A stretch of DNA of 64,000 nt, from contig CM035164.1 in NCBI GenBank assembly GCA_020205615.1, positions 119,952,767 through 120,016,766 on the forward strand. Reading direction: 5' to 3'. The position numbers were made by a program, and so were the translations under genes. This stretch comes from Panax quinquefolius (lineage: Eukaryota > Streptophyta > Magnoliopsida > Apiales > Araliaceae). Shown here piece by piece: positions 23,367 to 36,103 of the stretch. How positions within the stretch are numbered: the stretch's first letter is position 1; each line of letters starts with the position of its first letter. The notes under the pieces were generated by a model. It worked only from the letters and a program-made list of their open reading frames with translations. It did no database searches and was not told the origin of the DNA.

Positions 23367-23891
23367 ATTCGTGTTATCATAAGACAGGGTTGTGCGCGTC
23401 CACTTGCTGAGTATATCTACGAGCACTACCTATATAATCTTGGAGTTTGGTTGAAGTACAATTCTCAATTAGAGACAGTGGAGATAATTATATGTCAAGA
23501 GAAGACTCACCATTGGAAAGAATATGATAGTAATCTTCTCATTTTTTGGGGTCTATTGGGTCAACTAAGGATAATTCTCCAGCTTATGATATCTATTATA
23601 ACCTAAACGCATGGCCTCCCATGTACGAAGGTTTTCTTGAGCACTTCCCAAAGATTTTAATTTCTAAAACAGTTATTGACTGTACCTTTATGTAAGGTGC
23701 CATTGTGTCGTGCTATCCAAGGTTGGGACATGAGTCACAGTTGGTATATATTTGTATCAAAACTCACAACATTTGTGTTGTTGTATTTTTGCACGACAAT
23801 TGTGATAATGAAGTTGTAATTATTTTCTGTACCATGTATTTGGCGACTCAGAATAGGTTGGATGGATTGGACCTATTTTGGGAGCATCACA
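23367..23891 (+). mobile_element. Element A 5' LTR, third part, with unmatched segment
   Basis: The last part (about 23750-23891) matches other LTR ends: ACCATGTATTTGGCGACTCA and then a short run to CATCACA, followed by the primer site. The first about 330 bases have no match in any other LTR of the window and no supported gene. They may be an unrecognised insertion or a diverged LTR segment. A 36-bp palindrome lies at 23704-23739. Confidence 0.6.
23704..23739. other. 36-bp palindrome, copy 1
   Basis: This begins TGTGTCGTGCTATCCAA and ends ATGAGTCACA, so its arms can pair around TATCCAA/TTGGGA. A second 36-bp copy with a better-kept stem lies at 47100-47135 in element E. The outer bases TGTG...CACA resemble the LTR termini of this family. 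Confidence 0.5.
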
Positions 23892-24208
23892 GTTGGTATC
23901 AAAGCTTAGGGATATGGTCTCTGGCGGAGATCGGGGAATAGAACTAGGAAGGGAGAGATGAGTAAATCTTTCGTTAGTGTGACTTACTTAAGCTAAATTT
24001 TCTTACTTAAGTTGACAAATTGTGATATATCAATTGACCTTTATTTTGAAGCTGTATTCTAGAATGATATCTGAAATACAGGAGATGAGCAATGGAGAAA
24101 TCATGATGACCGGGGAAATAGAATCTGAAATAAAAGCAAAGTATTCTCAACTCTTTGAAATACCAGGTACGTAAATTTCGAGGGTGAAATTTCATATGGA
24201 GGGGAGAT
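23892..24208 (+). mobile_element. Element A internal region, reduced to 317 bp
   Basis: The region opens with the primer site (TGGTATCAAAGC, 23894-23905), keeps a leader (to about 23965) similar to the E leader, then jumps to the last codons of pol and the polypurine tract (24197-24207). Gag and nearly all of pol are gone. Both signals needed for reverse transcription remain in place, so the RNA could in principle have been copied by proteins supplied by relatives. Confidence 0.8.
24115..24174 (+). pseudogene. Element A pol C-terminal tail (chromodomain end)
   Basis: The frame ending at TAA 24172-24174 reads EIESEIKAKYSQLFEIPGT. It matches the ESEMKSRYPHLFDIPG ending of the C and B chromodomains. 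Nothing upstream continues the domain. It shows that A belonged to the same Del/Tekay group before it was deleted. Confidence 0.7.
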
Positions 24209-25436
24209 TGTAAGGCCCCAATTTTATGAAATGAAAGTATTCGATTTTCTGATAATTGTTATTCTATTTAGTAAATGGTTAAATTGATAAAAGGTTAAAG
24301 TTAAGGGTGATATGTGAAAATTTTTCAAAATAAGCAAGTGGCTATAAAATACTTATTATTGTCGGGGAATATTTGTTTGGTCGTAGAATATTCTTGATGT
24401 TGGGGAATATTCGTACGACAGCGTAGCCTTTTGTGGGCCCCATAACAGAAAGCGATTGGATGAAGAAAATGACAAGTATGAGTTTTTATAAATAATGACG
24501 TAGTTGTTATCGTTAACACTGTTGGAATACCCGGTGGTTAAAACACAATAATACGCGGTGTTGCACAGTAGCACACGGTATTGCACCAATTATTGATTCT
24601 TACGTAAGAAGGCATTACTCAATAATTGTTACGAGAATTATCTTATTCAATATTTTATTTTATTAATTCAATAATTGCTACGTTGATATTTTATATTATT
24701 GTTGTTTCAATAATTGTCACTACACAGTATTTTCCATTATCAGATCAATAATTCATACTCCCTCCGTCCCAGGATAAAAGTTCTTATTACTATTTTGAGT
24801 AGTCTCATGTTAAATGTCAACTTTCTTTTAATAACCAAACTTTTACACATTGTTTCCTATTATACCCATAGCATTAAATATCTCATACTTTTCTTATTCT
24901 AATTCTCTCTCCATATTTAATGACATTATTATGGACAATTTTATCATTTTATTCCTCTTCTTAATATGCGTGAAAAGTCCATCAGGACTTTTATCCTGGG
25001 ACGAAGGGAGTATTATTTTAATAATATTACTAGATAACATTATTAGCAATATCTAGAAAGTTCTGTCTAAGGAGAGGTTTGGTCACCTAATTGCGCGTCG
25101 GTAAGGAGAAATCCTTATCGGAAAGCCCCCTCTTTCCTAGGAACGGCTTGATTGTCATTATTGTGATTCTATAATATTATTTGTGAATAATTAATTATTG
25201 ATTTATATGATAAGAAAAATATTTATTTATGTGGATATAAATGGAGGAATTTTTAGAAAAGAGTCAATTGTTGAAAATTGATATTTTATCTTTTATAATA
25301 AAATAATTTATTTTAATATATTATTATATTTTAATAATATAATAATGGTGATATTTTTACGATGAATGTCTGATATATGAATAAGTGAGGAGGAAGAGTA
25401 TTTTTGTTGCAATAAATGATAAAAACATGTTAAACA
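24209..25436 (+). mobile_element. Element A 3' LTR, first part
   Basis: Begins TGTAAGGCCCC directly after the polypurine tract and matches 62-1045 of the 5' copy apart from the MITE at 24758-25010. It is interrupted by element C, whose target duplication AAACA is at 25432-25436 and 57500-57504. It continues at 57505. Confidence 0.9.
24758..25010. mobile_element. Stowaway-type MITE (Tc1/mariner), 253 bp
   Basis: The terminal inverted repeats begin CTCCCTCCGTCCCAGGATAAAAGT and end with its near-perfect reverse complement. It is flanked by TA (24756-24757 and 25011-25012). The 5' LTR of A keeps the empty site near 594-605 (ATTCATATTATTTT), so insertion, TA duplication and timing are all visible. 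It is non-autonomous, AT-rich and has no gene. Confidence 0.93.
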
Positions 25437-26050
25437 TGTGACGCCCCCAAAAAAGGTATACATCACCCATCTTGAGTCGCCAAATACATGGTAGAAAATT
25501 TAAATACAAACTTCTTTGATACAGTACAACAAAACGTAGCTGAGAGTTTCAACACGGATAATGTCTCGTAGAGAGTATACAAACTCAAATAAAGTCTTTA
25601 TTACAATTATTATCACACTATTTTACATAATAGTGAGGACTATTATAACCATCTATCTGGACCATCACTCCGTTTCCCGACTTATCCTAGCTATATTCTC
25701 ATTTCCTGAAGAGGACAGTGAAAGAAAGGGTGAGCTCAACTAGCCTAGTAAGAAATATTATGACTAAGATAATGCAGAATAAATTATCATTAGTCTTCAA
25801 CAATGTTAAACTGATTAAATACAATAGACATCAAGTTTACCTGCAGTGGAACAAGCAATCCATTAAAAGAGTCGAGTAGAGAATAAATCTACTATGTTCT
25901 ATGATTTAAAAGGTTTTTCATCACTTTTATCGCTGAGACTTAGCTTAATAAATAATCCACATCATCGAATCACCATTGCACTACGGCCAAGGATATTCTT
26001 TAGTATCACAACCACAAATTATCCATGCACTACGGGCCAAGGATATTTGT
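25437..26050 (-). repeat. Element C 3' LTR, first part
   Basis: Starts TGTGACGCCCCC and matches the first 600 bp of 54770-57499. It is cut by element D after the target sequence TTTGT (26046-26050). Confidence 0.9.
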
Positions 26051-28709
26051 TGTGACGCCCCCAAAATAGGTATACATCACCTATTCTGAGTTGTCAATAC
26101 ATGGTACAGAAACAACTACAACTTTATTATTACAACAGTAAAACTGTGAGTTTGAATACAAATATTATCTTCTAGACAATATCTATACTCAAATAAATCC
26201 TCATCACATTTATTGATACATTATTTTACAAAAATGGTGAGGACTACTAAACAATCCTTTCTAAAACCTTCACTCCATACCCCGACTCGTACTCGCTATA
26301 TTCTCGCCTCCTGAGAAAAATGGAACAAAAAGGAAAAGGGTGAGCTCAACTAGCTCAGTAAAGAATATTATGACTAAGATAATATACAACAAATTATCGT
26401 TAGTCTTCAACAGGGAAAAATATAATAGAATACAATAGACAACAAATTTTAAATCAATATTCGCATTGAAATAATAATTCATTAGAAGAGTTAAGTAGAG
26501 AATGCAAACTACTATCTTCTATGTATGAATTAAAAGTTCATCGTCTATCTTTTATCCTGTAACATCAACCAATATATATCTCGGAATCAAATATTCATCT
26601 TTGCACTACTGGGCCAAAGATATTCATCACCGGGTCATGTTCATCTAAACACTGCTCATCTTTGACTACGGCCAAAGATATTCTTGAAAATCATTCATCT
26701 TTGCACTACTGAGCCAAAGATATTCTTAAGAAATCATTCATCTTGCACTACTGGTGCCAAAGATATTCCATAATATCATCATTTAAGACCGAGGATGATG
26801 AAAATATTTTTTTAAAAAGCGAATCCAATTGAAACAAAATGACAAGGATTAAGGATTAAGGATTCGTACTTGGTTTTATCCACGCCCAAAAATACCTCAA
26901 AAATAATCATAGTGGTGTAAAATTCAAGAATGATCAAAACATGGTTACAATCAAAGCTAGTATCCACAATAGATATTTTAGATTTAAAAGGAAAATTTTC
27001 ATTTTTCTATGAATAGTCAGATATTAAGTAAAAAGTGTCAGATATCGTGAATAAGGTCGTAGACACGTGAATAGTAACTCGACACCAAAAGTTCTAAATT
27101 TGATAAAAACTTCAGATCAATATTTCAAAGATAATGATATTGAAGAAATAATATCATTCTGAAAAAAATAATATCCCTTACCTCTAAAGATCAAGATTTT
27201 AGCTAGAATCTAGGGTATAGTCTTTGAAGGAACTTGCAAATCTAGCAATACTCAAAGTATACTCAAAATACTCACAAGAATACGCTCGATAATATAGAGA
27301 GAAAACTTCGATTTCGGTGTGATTTTCAATTCTAACCCAAGACCTATTTATAGGAAAATGCTTTAACACCAAAGCGTAAAATTTAATAAAATAATAATAT
27401 AATTAAACAAATTCAAGCCCACCTTAGACCAACTGAATTCAGCACATTTGTATCACATGTGGGATTGTAAAAAACGTTTTTCTTAAATAAAACAATTAAA
27501 ACTTCCAAAAATTAATTATTTCAGAACTTCAGAGCTTCAATAATTCATAATAAATAGCCCTTTCATCAAAAAATTCGAATCTCGCGAGTTTTTATAGGAA
27601 ATTCAATTCTCTACAACTTTGCAGAAGAAAGTTTTTCCAAATTCCAAACAAAAATCGACCGAAATCCACAAACAGGCGATTTTACAAGCTATAATCAAAT
27701 TTCAGTCAATAAATGGGGTCCACCGACATGTTTAACATGTTTTAAACATTTATTGCAACAAAAATACTCTTCCTCCTCGTATACTCATATATCCCACATT
27801 CATTGTAAAAAAATATCTAGATTAATATATTATTAAAATAATATATTTAAATGAATTATTTTATCAAAAAAAGATAAAATTTTAATTTTCAACAATTGTC
27901 ACTATAAAAATTTTCTCCATCTATATCCACATAAAATCAATATTTTCTCATCATATGAATCAATAATTAATTATTCATAAATAATATTACTGAGAATCAC
28001 AATATTGACAAAAGGCGGTTCAGGAAAGAGGGGGCTTTCAATAAGAATTTCTTCTTCTACTGGTAGCAATGATTAGGTGACCAAACCTCTCCTTAGATGC
28101 GAACTTTCTAGACATTGCCAATAATGTTATCTAATAATATTATTCAGATAATATGAATTATTGTTTCGATAATGAAAAATCTTGTGTAATGACAATTATT
28201 GAAACAACAAAGAATATAAAATATCAACGCAGACAATTATTGAATCAATAAAATAAAATAATGAGCGAATAAAGAATTATCGTAACCATTATTGAGTAGT
28301 GCCTTCTTACGTAAGAATCAATAATTGGTGCAATACTGCAGTAACGCTTTCAACAACGCAGACATTAGTGTGTTTTAACCACCGGGTATTCCAACAAAGA
28401 TAATCTAAGAAAATAACTACGCCTGTTATTTAAAAACAACTTATATTTGTCTTTTCTTTATCCAATCGCTTTCGGTTATGGGGCCCACACATGGTCGCTA
28501 CTGTCGCATTTAATATTCCCCGACAAGCATTTAATATTCCACGACCAAACGAATATTCCCAAACAATAATGAATATTTTATAACCACTTGCTTATTTTGA
28601 AATATTTGCGTATTTAACCCTTAACTATCCACATTAATCAAATCAACCCTTACTATTTCAAAATAATAAATAAAAAATTCCTTTTTATTTAAAATTTTTT
28701 GGTCTTACA
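26051..28709 (-). repeat. Element D left (3') LTR
   Basis: Starts TGTGACGCCCCC and ends GGTCTTACA. It holds GTAGTGCA-type repeats (26590-26780), a TATA box at 27344-27352 (minus), the conserved U3 block (about 28015-28095), the 14-bp ACGT palindrome (28304-28317) and several AATATTCC sites at 28507-28565. Length 2659 bp. Confidence 0.9.
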
Positions 28710-28720
28710 ACCTCCCCTCC

Positions 28721-30239
28721 TTATGAAATTTCGTCCTCAAAATTGGACGACGACGTGCACGGTGTTTCGAAAAGGTGAGGATACCTCGCTTTCATTTCCG
28801 TTTCCAATTCCTGTGTCATTTCCTCTATAGCATGATTCCTCCACAAAACTTTAACTTGTGGTATGACCTTTCTGCAGCGTAGGACATGCTCCTTCCTATC
28901 CAAGATCTTGACAGTACCTCCTCATACGTTAAGTCTTGCTATCTCGTCCGGTTCTAACTCAATAACGTGGTTCGGGTCTTTCACATATTTACGAAGTATG
29001 AGATATGTGAAACACATTATGAACACGAGACATACTTTGAGGTAACGCAAGTCTATAGGCTACATTTCCTACTCGGTCAAGAATTTGAAATGGACCAATA
29101 AATCGTGGATTGAGCTTTCCTCTCTTCCCAAATCTTGTAACTCCCTTCCATGAAGCAACTCGCAACAATACATGATCCCCACATTAAATTCCACGTCCTT
29201 TCGATGAAGATCCGCATAACTCTTTTGTCGATCTTGTGCCATTTGTATCGTTGTCGAATCATTTGGATCTTTTCGGTAGTCATACGTACAACTCGGGTCC
29301 CAACAATGTTGCTTCACCCACCTCATCCCAACATATTGGAGAAGCGACACTTTCGTCCATATAATGCTTCAAATGGAGCCACACCTATACTTGCTTGATA
29401 AGCTGTTGTTGTTGTAGGAGAATTCCACCAATGGTAAATACTTATCCCAATCGCCCTTGAAGTCTAGGACACGAGTCTTAATAAATCTTCAAGAGTTTGA
29501 ATAGTCCTCTCTCGATTGTCTCGTCTGGTTTGGGGATGGTATGCTGCGAACTAAATCGCAAATCCGTGCCCATAGCTTTTTGCAAGCTAACCCAAAATCT
29601 TGAAGTGAATCTTGGGTCACGATCCAAAACTATGGATCTGAGCATGCCATGCAACCTCACAATCTCATTCACGCACGACATACTAGCAAGACGTTCAAGG
29701 AATAAGTCTCCAGTATCGGCAAGAAATGAGCAGAACTTGGTTAATCTATCAACAATAACCCAAATAGCATTGATGCCTTGAGAAACCGTAGGAAGACCCG
29801 TAATTGAAATCCATAGTAATGTGTTTCCACTTCCATTCCAGGAATCTCAAGTGGTTGCAACGGACCCTTAGGTACAAGATGTCTCGCCTTTACACGTTGG
29901 CAAGTTAAACACATCGAGATAAACTTTGCAATCTCTCTTCATATTGTTCCACCAAAATGTACGTGAAGATCACGATACATTTTAGTACTTCGAGGATGGA
30001 TTGCAAATGGCGATTGTGTGCCTCCATCATAATCTTGTACTTCAAATCGAGTCGTTAGGAACACAAAGTCTAGAGTGGACTCAAGTATTCCTTCTTCATC
30101 AATTCTCGCACGGAATAGCTCCTTCTTGTACTTTCTTCTTCATATACGCATCGCCTCCGGATTCGGTGGCTTGAGCAACCTTTAACTTTTTCTATTAAAG
30201 TTGGTTCTATGCGTATACTTGACATCATCGCACTCGTTC
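28721..30239 (-). pseudogene. Element D integrase and chromodomain, heavily shifted
   Basis: The chromodomain end is at 28903-28721 (VLWRNHAIEEMTQELETEMK and RYPHLFETP). The integrase core is recognisable at 29681-29478 ([20 protein letters not shown], where the second catalytic Asp lies in LDRDPRF). The HHCC region lies near 29900-30030. Frame changes occur every 50-200 bases. Compared with B and C the order is the same but no domain is complete. Confidence 0.75.
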
Positions 30240-31491
30240 CGCGATATGATCTTCTACTCAACGCGTCACTACCACGTTTGCTTTACCGGGATGGTATTGA
30301 ATAGTGTGGCCGTAGTCTTTCAATAGCTCGAGCCAACGTCATTTGCCGCATGTTGAGTTCTTTTTGAGTGAAGAAATATTTAAGGCTTTTATGGTCCGAA
30401 TATATCTCCACTTTCTCCCCATATAGATAGTGCCTCCATATTTTTTTAGCGGAAACGATCGGGCCGCCAACTCTAGATCATGAGTAGGATAATTCCTCTC
30501 ATACTCTTTAAGTTGTCGCATGAGGCATAGGCTATGACTTTCCCACGTTGCATGAGAACACATCCTAACCCTTTGTTTGAAGCATCATTTGAGATAACAA
30601 ATCCATCCGAACGAGATGGTATTGTTAGAACAGTCTTAGAAATAAGTCTCCTCTTAAGCTCTTGGAAACTTTTCTCGCATTCTTCGCTCCAAACGAATTT
30701 TGTATCCTTCCGAGAGTTATTTGAGTTAATGGAGTAGCGATTCGAGAAAACCCTTCCACGAATCTCCGATAATAACCATTCTAAGCCCAAAAAGCTACGT
30801 ACTTGACCACCGACTTTGGTTGCTTCTAACTTTGTATTGCTTCAATCTTCACGGATCAACAGATACTCCATGTTTCGACACCACGTGCCCAAGGAATGCT
30901 ACTTCCTCAAGCCGAACTCGCATTTCTTCAATTTGGCATATAGTTGGTTTTCACGAAGCCTTTCGAGTACCGACTTCAAATGGTGCTCATGATCTTCACG
31001 GCTTTTGGAATATATGAGGATGTCATCAATAAAGACAACAACGAATTGATCCAAATATTCCTTGAATACTCGGTTCATCATATCCATGAAAGTAGGAGCA
31101 TTAGTCAATCCGAAAGATATGACTAAGAATTCATAATGCCCATCCGAAGTTAAGGCGTCTTTGGAATATCCTCGATTCTAATCTTCAAATTTGATGATAT
31201 CCGGAAGCTAAGATCGATTTTTGAAAAGAATTGTGCCCCTTGTAATTGGTCAAACAAGTCATCAATACGAGGTGAGGATACCTATTCTTGATGGTGACAT
31301 GGTTCAATTCCGATAGTCAATACAAAGTCGCATACTCCGTCTTTCTTCTTTACAAATAAAGCAGAGCACCCCAAGGAGATGTACTTGGGACGAATGAAAC
31401 CGATGTCCAACAATTCTGTAGTTGGACCTTTAACTCTGAAGTTCAATAGGAGCCATTCGATATGGGGTTTTAGAAATGGGCTTTGTACCAA
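30240..31491 (-). pseudogene. Element D RT and RNase H, heavily shifted
   Basis: RT is visible as LFVKKKDG near 31350 and as the box [18 protein letters not shown] in 31108-30899. RNase H remains as [20 protein letters not shown] and [17 protein letters not shown] in 30790-30473 and a [13 protein letters not shown] segment near 30470. Several frameshifts split these domains. Confidence 0.75.
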
Positions 31492-31529
31492 AGTTCAAGA
31501 TCAATAAAGAATTCAACTTCACGTTCTGG

Positions 31530-33282
31530 GGTAGACCGGGAAGTTCTTGGGAAATACGTCGGGAAAGTCAATAACAACAGAATATTATTCAAATTTGGCG
31601 TGTCTTTATTCAAATCCATAACATGGGCTAAGAAAGCTCGACATCCGCTTTTTAATAAGCGAATAGCTTTATGATTAGATATGCGGTGATTGATTTTAAT
31701 GGTTTAGTTGCTTGAATTCGCATAAACAGTTGGTTAGGAATATGAAAACTAAAACCTTACGAAAACAATCAATTTTGGCATGATGAGTAGTTAACCAATC
31801 AATCCCTAAAATCACATCAAAAGCAAGTATCTTTAAAGAGATAAGGTCGGCGGGTAAGGTAATGGTGCCAACTTGAATCAAACAAGATTTATAAGCAGTG
31901 GATGTGATGAAAGTTTCTCTAACGGAGTTTCACGAGATAGGTCAAAGTCTAATTCTCCGGAGTCAAGTTTAAGCGTTGAGCACATGCAGAGAGAGATAAA
32001 TGAATGGGTAGCACCGGTATCAAGTAAGGTATAAACTTCGCAAGAATTTATAAATAGCTTACCGTGATCACCTCGTTTGGGTTCTCGCATTATGACCGAT
32101 CACAACAAACGCTTCTTCCGGAATCGTTGACTTTGACTTTTTCGGGACGATCTTTTAGAGTCACCGTCCCTCATTGAACTAGGTTTTGCTCATTGTACAA
32201 TCTCGGCGATATGTCCTTCCTTTCCACAATTATAGCATACCTTGAACTGTTGTAGGCGGTTTGGTGATATGTCCCTCTTTTCCGCATTTGTAGCATATAA
32301 TGGGGTGGTCGTTCTCCTCCCTTAGAACCGATTCTTCGCCAAGACTTTGTCATCTTCACATGGTCGTTGTTAAATCTCCTCTTTTAAAATCTCTCGACTC
32401 GCTTCTTCTATTTTCATGGCAAGATTACCACCAGTGGTAACCATTTTTGTCCGTCTCATTTCTTTCTCCATTGGTTATCATTATTACATTGACCGCTATA
32501 TCTCGGTATGATCCTGGTTGTGGTCCTCAATTGACCGTACTCGTTATCTCGCCTAATAATTGAGCCTCATTTACAACATCTGAATAAAGAGAAAATTTAT
32601 GAGAAATGAGATCTTCGACGTATCTGGTTTCAAACCTCTAAGAAACATCCGCGCGTCATCGTTCCTCATTCTCCACCAAATGAGGTGCAACACGGATAAC
32701 TCTGCAAACTTTGCCTGCGCATCTTTGAGACACCGTCATGTTGTTTTGTTCCAATCGATGAACTCCACTTCCTTCATACGACGAACACTTTCGGAAAGTA
32801 TTTGTCATTAAATAGCTTCAAACGTCTCCCAAGACATCTTTGAGCCGGTTTGGATGGGTACGCTTCACGCACTCCCACCGATGAGTCGCTTTCGCCACGG
32901 AACATAAAGGTGGCGAATGGAACCTTCTGTTTCTCCGTGCATCCCAAGACATCGAATATCTTGGTAATTTGTTTGACCCATGTTTCCATGGCATGATCGG
33001 ATCTCGGCTTTCCCCTTAAATTCGGTGGTCCCAACTCTTTGAAGCGCTGGGTTTGTGACAACCCGTGAATTGCTATCATTTCTCCTCAGTATTTTGAACA
33101 CGAGTTTCCTCAAATCGATTTTGGATGAACTGCAAAAACTTCTAAACATCCCTCGTTCATCATACGCTTTCAATGGTGTTGTTCACGGGAGGAACATTGC
33201 CGACTGTTACGCGTTCTCCTCGTTGGTGAGTACAGAGCATCTCCACGGTCTCATTTCCATTGTTAATATTCTCATTCGACAT
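31530..33282 (-). pseudogene. Element D gag and protease, heavily shifted
   Basis: A gag-type ATG lies at 33282. The capsid part appears in pieces (DVLGC, VPFATFMFRGE, FNDKYFP). Zinc-knuckle Cys codons are displaced by indels near 32200-32300. The protease shows LLDTGATHSF (Asp retained) at about 32040 and VILGIDWLTTHHAKIDCFRK near 31780. No continuous frame longer than about 100 codons remains. Confidence 0.75.
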
Positions 33283-33472
33283 TCTCAAATCTTTGTCATA
33301 AAATAAGGGTTAATTAAGGAAATCAATATATCACATAATATCCCTATATCTTGACCAACTAACAAATAAGCTTAGGTAGGACACACTAGCGAAGGATTTA
33401 CTCGTCTCTCCCTCCTAGTTCTATTCCCCGATCTCCGCCAGAGATCATATCCTAAGCTCTCGATACTAACCA

Positions 33473-36091
33473 TGGCGCCCCAAAATAGGTATACATCACC
33501 TATTCTCGGTTGTCAATACATGGTACGTAAAACAACTACAACTTTATTATTACAACAATAAAGCGTGAGTTTGAATACAAATATTATCTTCTAGACAATA
33601 TCTATACTCAAATAAATTCTCATCACATTTATTGATACATTATTTTACAAAATGGTGAGGACTACTAAACAATCCTTTCTAAAACCTTCATTCCATACCC
33701 TCACTCGCACTCGCTTATATTCTCGCCTCCCGAGAAAAATGGAACAAAAGGAAAAGGTGAGCTCAACTAGCTCAAAAGAATATTATGACTAAGATAATAT
33801 ACAACAAATTATCGTTAGTCTTTGAGGAAAAATATAATAGAATACAATAGACAACAAATTTTAAATCAATATTCGCAATGAAATAATAATTCATTAGAAG
33901 AGTTAAGTAGAGAATGCAAACTACTATCTTCTATGTATGAATTAAAAGTTCATCGTCTATCTTTTATCCCCGTAACATTAACCAATATATATCCGAATCA
34001 AATATTCATCTTTGCACTCTGAGCCAAAGATATTCATCGATTTGGTCATGTTCATCTAAACACCGTCCATCTTTTGCTACTACGGCCAAAGATATTCTTC
34101 AGAAATCATTCATCTTTGCACTACTGAGCCAAAGATATTCTTAAGAAATCATTCATCTTTGCACTACTGCCAAAGATATTCCATAATATCATCATTTAAG
34201 ACCGAGGATGATGAAAAATATTTTTTTAAAGAAAGCGAATCAATGAAACAAAATGACAAGGATTAAGGATTAAGGATTCGTACTTGGTTTTATCCACGTC
34301 AAAAATACCTCAAAAATAATCATAGTGGTGTAAAATTCAAGAATGATCAAAACATGGTTACAATCAAAGCTAGTATCCACTGATAGATATTTTAGATTTA
34401 AAAGGAAAATTTTCATTTTTCTATGAATAGTCTTAGATATTAGAATAAATAGTGTCGTATACGTGAATAGTGCCGATATCGTGAATAGTAACTCGACACC
34501 AAAAGTTCTAAATTTGATAAAAACTTCGGATCGATATTTCAAAGATAATGATATTGAAGAAATAATATCATTACGAAAAAAAATAATATCCCTTACCTCT
34601 AAAGATCGAGACTTCTAGCTAGAATAATTGTATAGTCTTTCAAAGGAACTTGCACCGTCTAGCAATACTCAAAGTATACTCAAAATACTCACAAGAATAC
34701 GCTCGATAATATAGAGAGAAAACTTGATTTACGGTGTGATTTTCAATTCTAACCTAAGACCCTATTTATAGGAAAATGCTTAGAACACCAAAAGTAAAAT
34801 TTAATAAAATAATAATATAATTAAACAAATTCAAGCCCACCTTAGACCAACTGAATTCAGCACATTTGTATCACATGTGGGATTGCAAAAACGTTTTTCT
34901 TAAATAAAACAATTAAAACTTCCAAAAATTAATTATTTCAGAACTTCAGAGCTTCAATAATTCATAATAAATAGCCCTTTCATCAGAAAATTCGAATCTC
35001 GCGAGTTTTTATAGGAAATTCAATTCTCTACAACTTTACAGAAGAAAGTTTTTCCAAATTCCAAACAGAAATCGACCGAAATCCACAAACGGGCGATTTA
35101 CTGCATTATAATCAAATTTCGATTCAATAAATGGGGTCCACCGACATATTTAACATGTTTTAAACATTTATTGCAACAAAAATACTCTTCCTCCTCAGAT
35201 ACTCATATATCCCACATTCATTGTAAAAATATCACCGTTAATATATTATTAAAATAATATATTTAAATGAATTATTTTATCAGAAAAAGATAAAATTTCA
35301 ATTTTCAACAATTGTCACTATAAAAATTTTCTCCATCTATATCCACATAAAATCAATATTTTTCTCATCATATGAATCAATAATTAATTATTCATAAATA
35401 ATATTACTGTAATCACAATATTGACAACCGTGCGGTTCCAGAAAGAGGGGCTTTCAATAAGAATTTCTTCACTGCTGGCAATTAGGTGACCAAACCTCTC
35501 CTTAGATGTAACTTTCTAGACATTGCCAATAATGTTATCTAATAATATTATTCAGATAATATGAATTATTGTTTCGATAATGAAAAATATCGTGTAATGA
35601 CAATTATTGAAACAACAAAGAATATAAAATATTAACGCAAAGCAATTATTGAATCAATAAAATAAAATATCGAATAAAGAATTATCGTAACCATTATCGA
35701 GTAGTGCCTTCTTACGTAAGAATCAATAATTGGTGCAATACCGTGTCAATCGCTTTCAACAACGCGTATTTAGTGTGTTTTAACCACCGGGTATTCCAAC
35801 AAAGATATCTTGGCAACAACTACGCCGTTATTTAAAAACAACTTATATTTGTCGTTTTCTTTATCCAATCGCTTTCCAAGTTATGGGCCCATATATCGTA
35901 CTGCGTGGCGCATTTAATAATATTCCACCAAACTAATATTCCCTGACAATAATGAATATTTTATAACCACTTGCTTATTTTGAAATATTTGCATATTTAA
36001 CCCTTAACTATCCACATTAATCAAATCAACCCTAACTATTTCAAAATAATAAATAAAAAAATTCCTTTTATTTAAAAATTTCGGTCTTACA
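33473..36091 (-). repeat. Element D middle LTR
   Basis: A complete LTR between the two internal regions. The start is decayed (TGGCGCCCC in place of TGTGACGCCCCC) and the end GGTCTTACA is kept. It serves as 5' LTR for internal region 1 and as 3' LTR for internal region 2. The TATA box is at 34762-34770 (minus) and the ACGT palindrome at 35709-35722. Length 2619 bp. Confidence 0.88.
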
Positions 36092-36103
36092 ACCTCCCTC
36101 CTT

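Noticed and set aside
23886..23905. Possible tRNA-related gene sequence (TGGTATCAAAGC)
   Set aside because: It is only the 12-base primer-binding site next to an LTR. No tRNA cloverleaf surrounds it.
26590..26780. Regularly spaced ATTCATCTTTGCACTACTG repeats that superficially resemble a CRISPR array
   Set aside because: They are imperfect repeats inside a plant retrotransposon LTR, with no true spacers and no cas genes.
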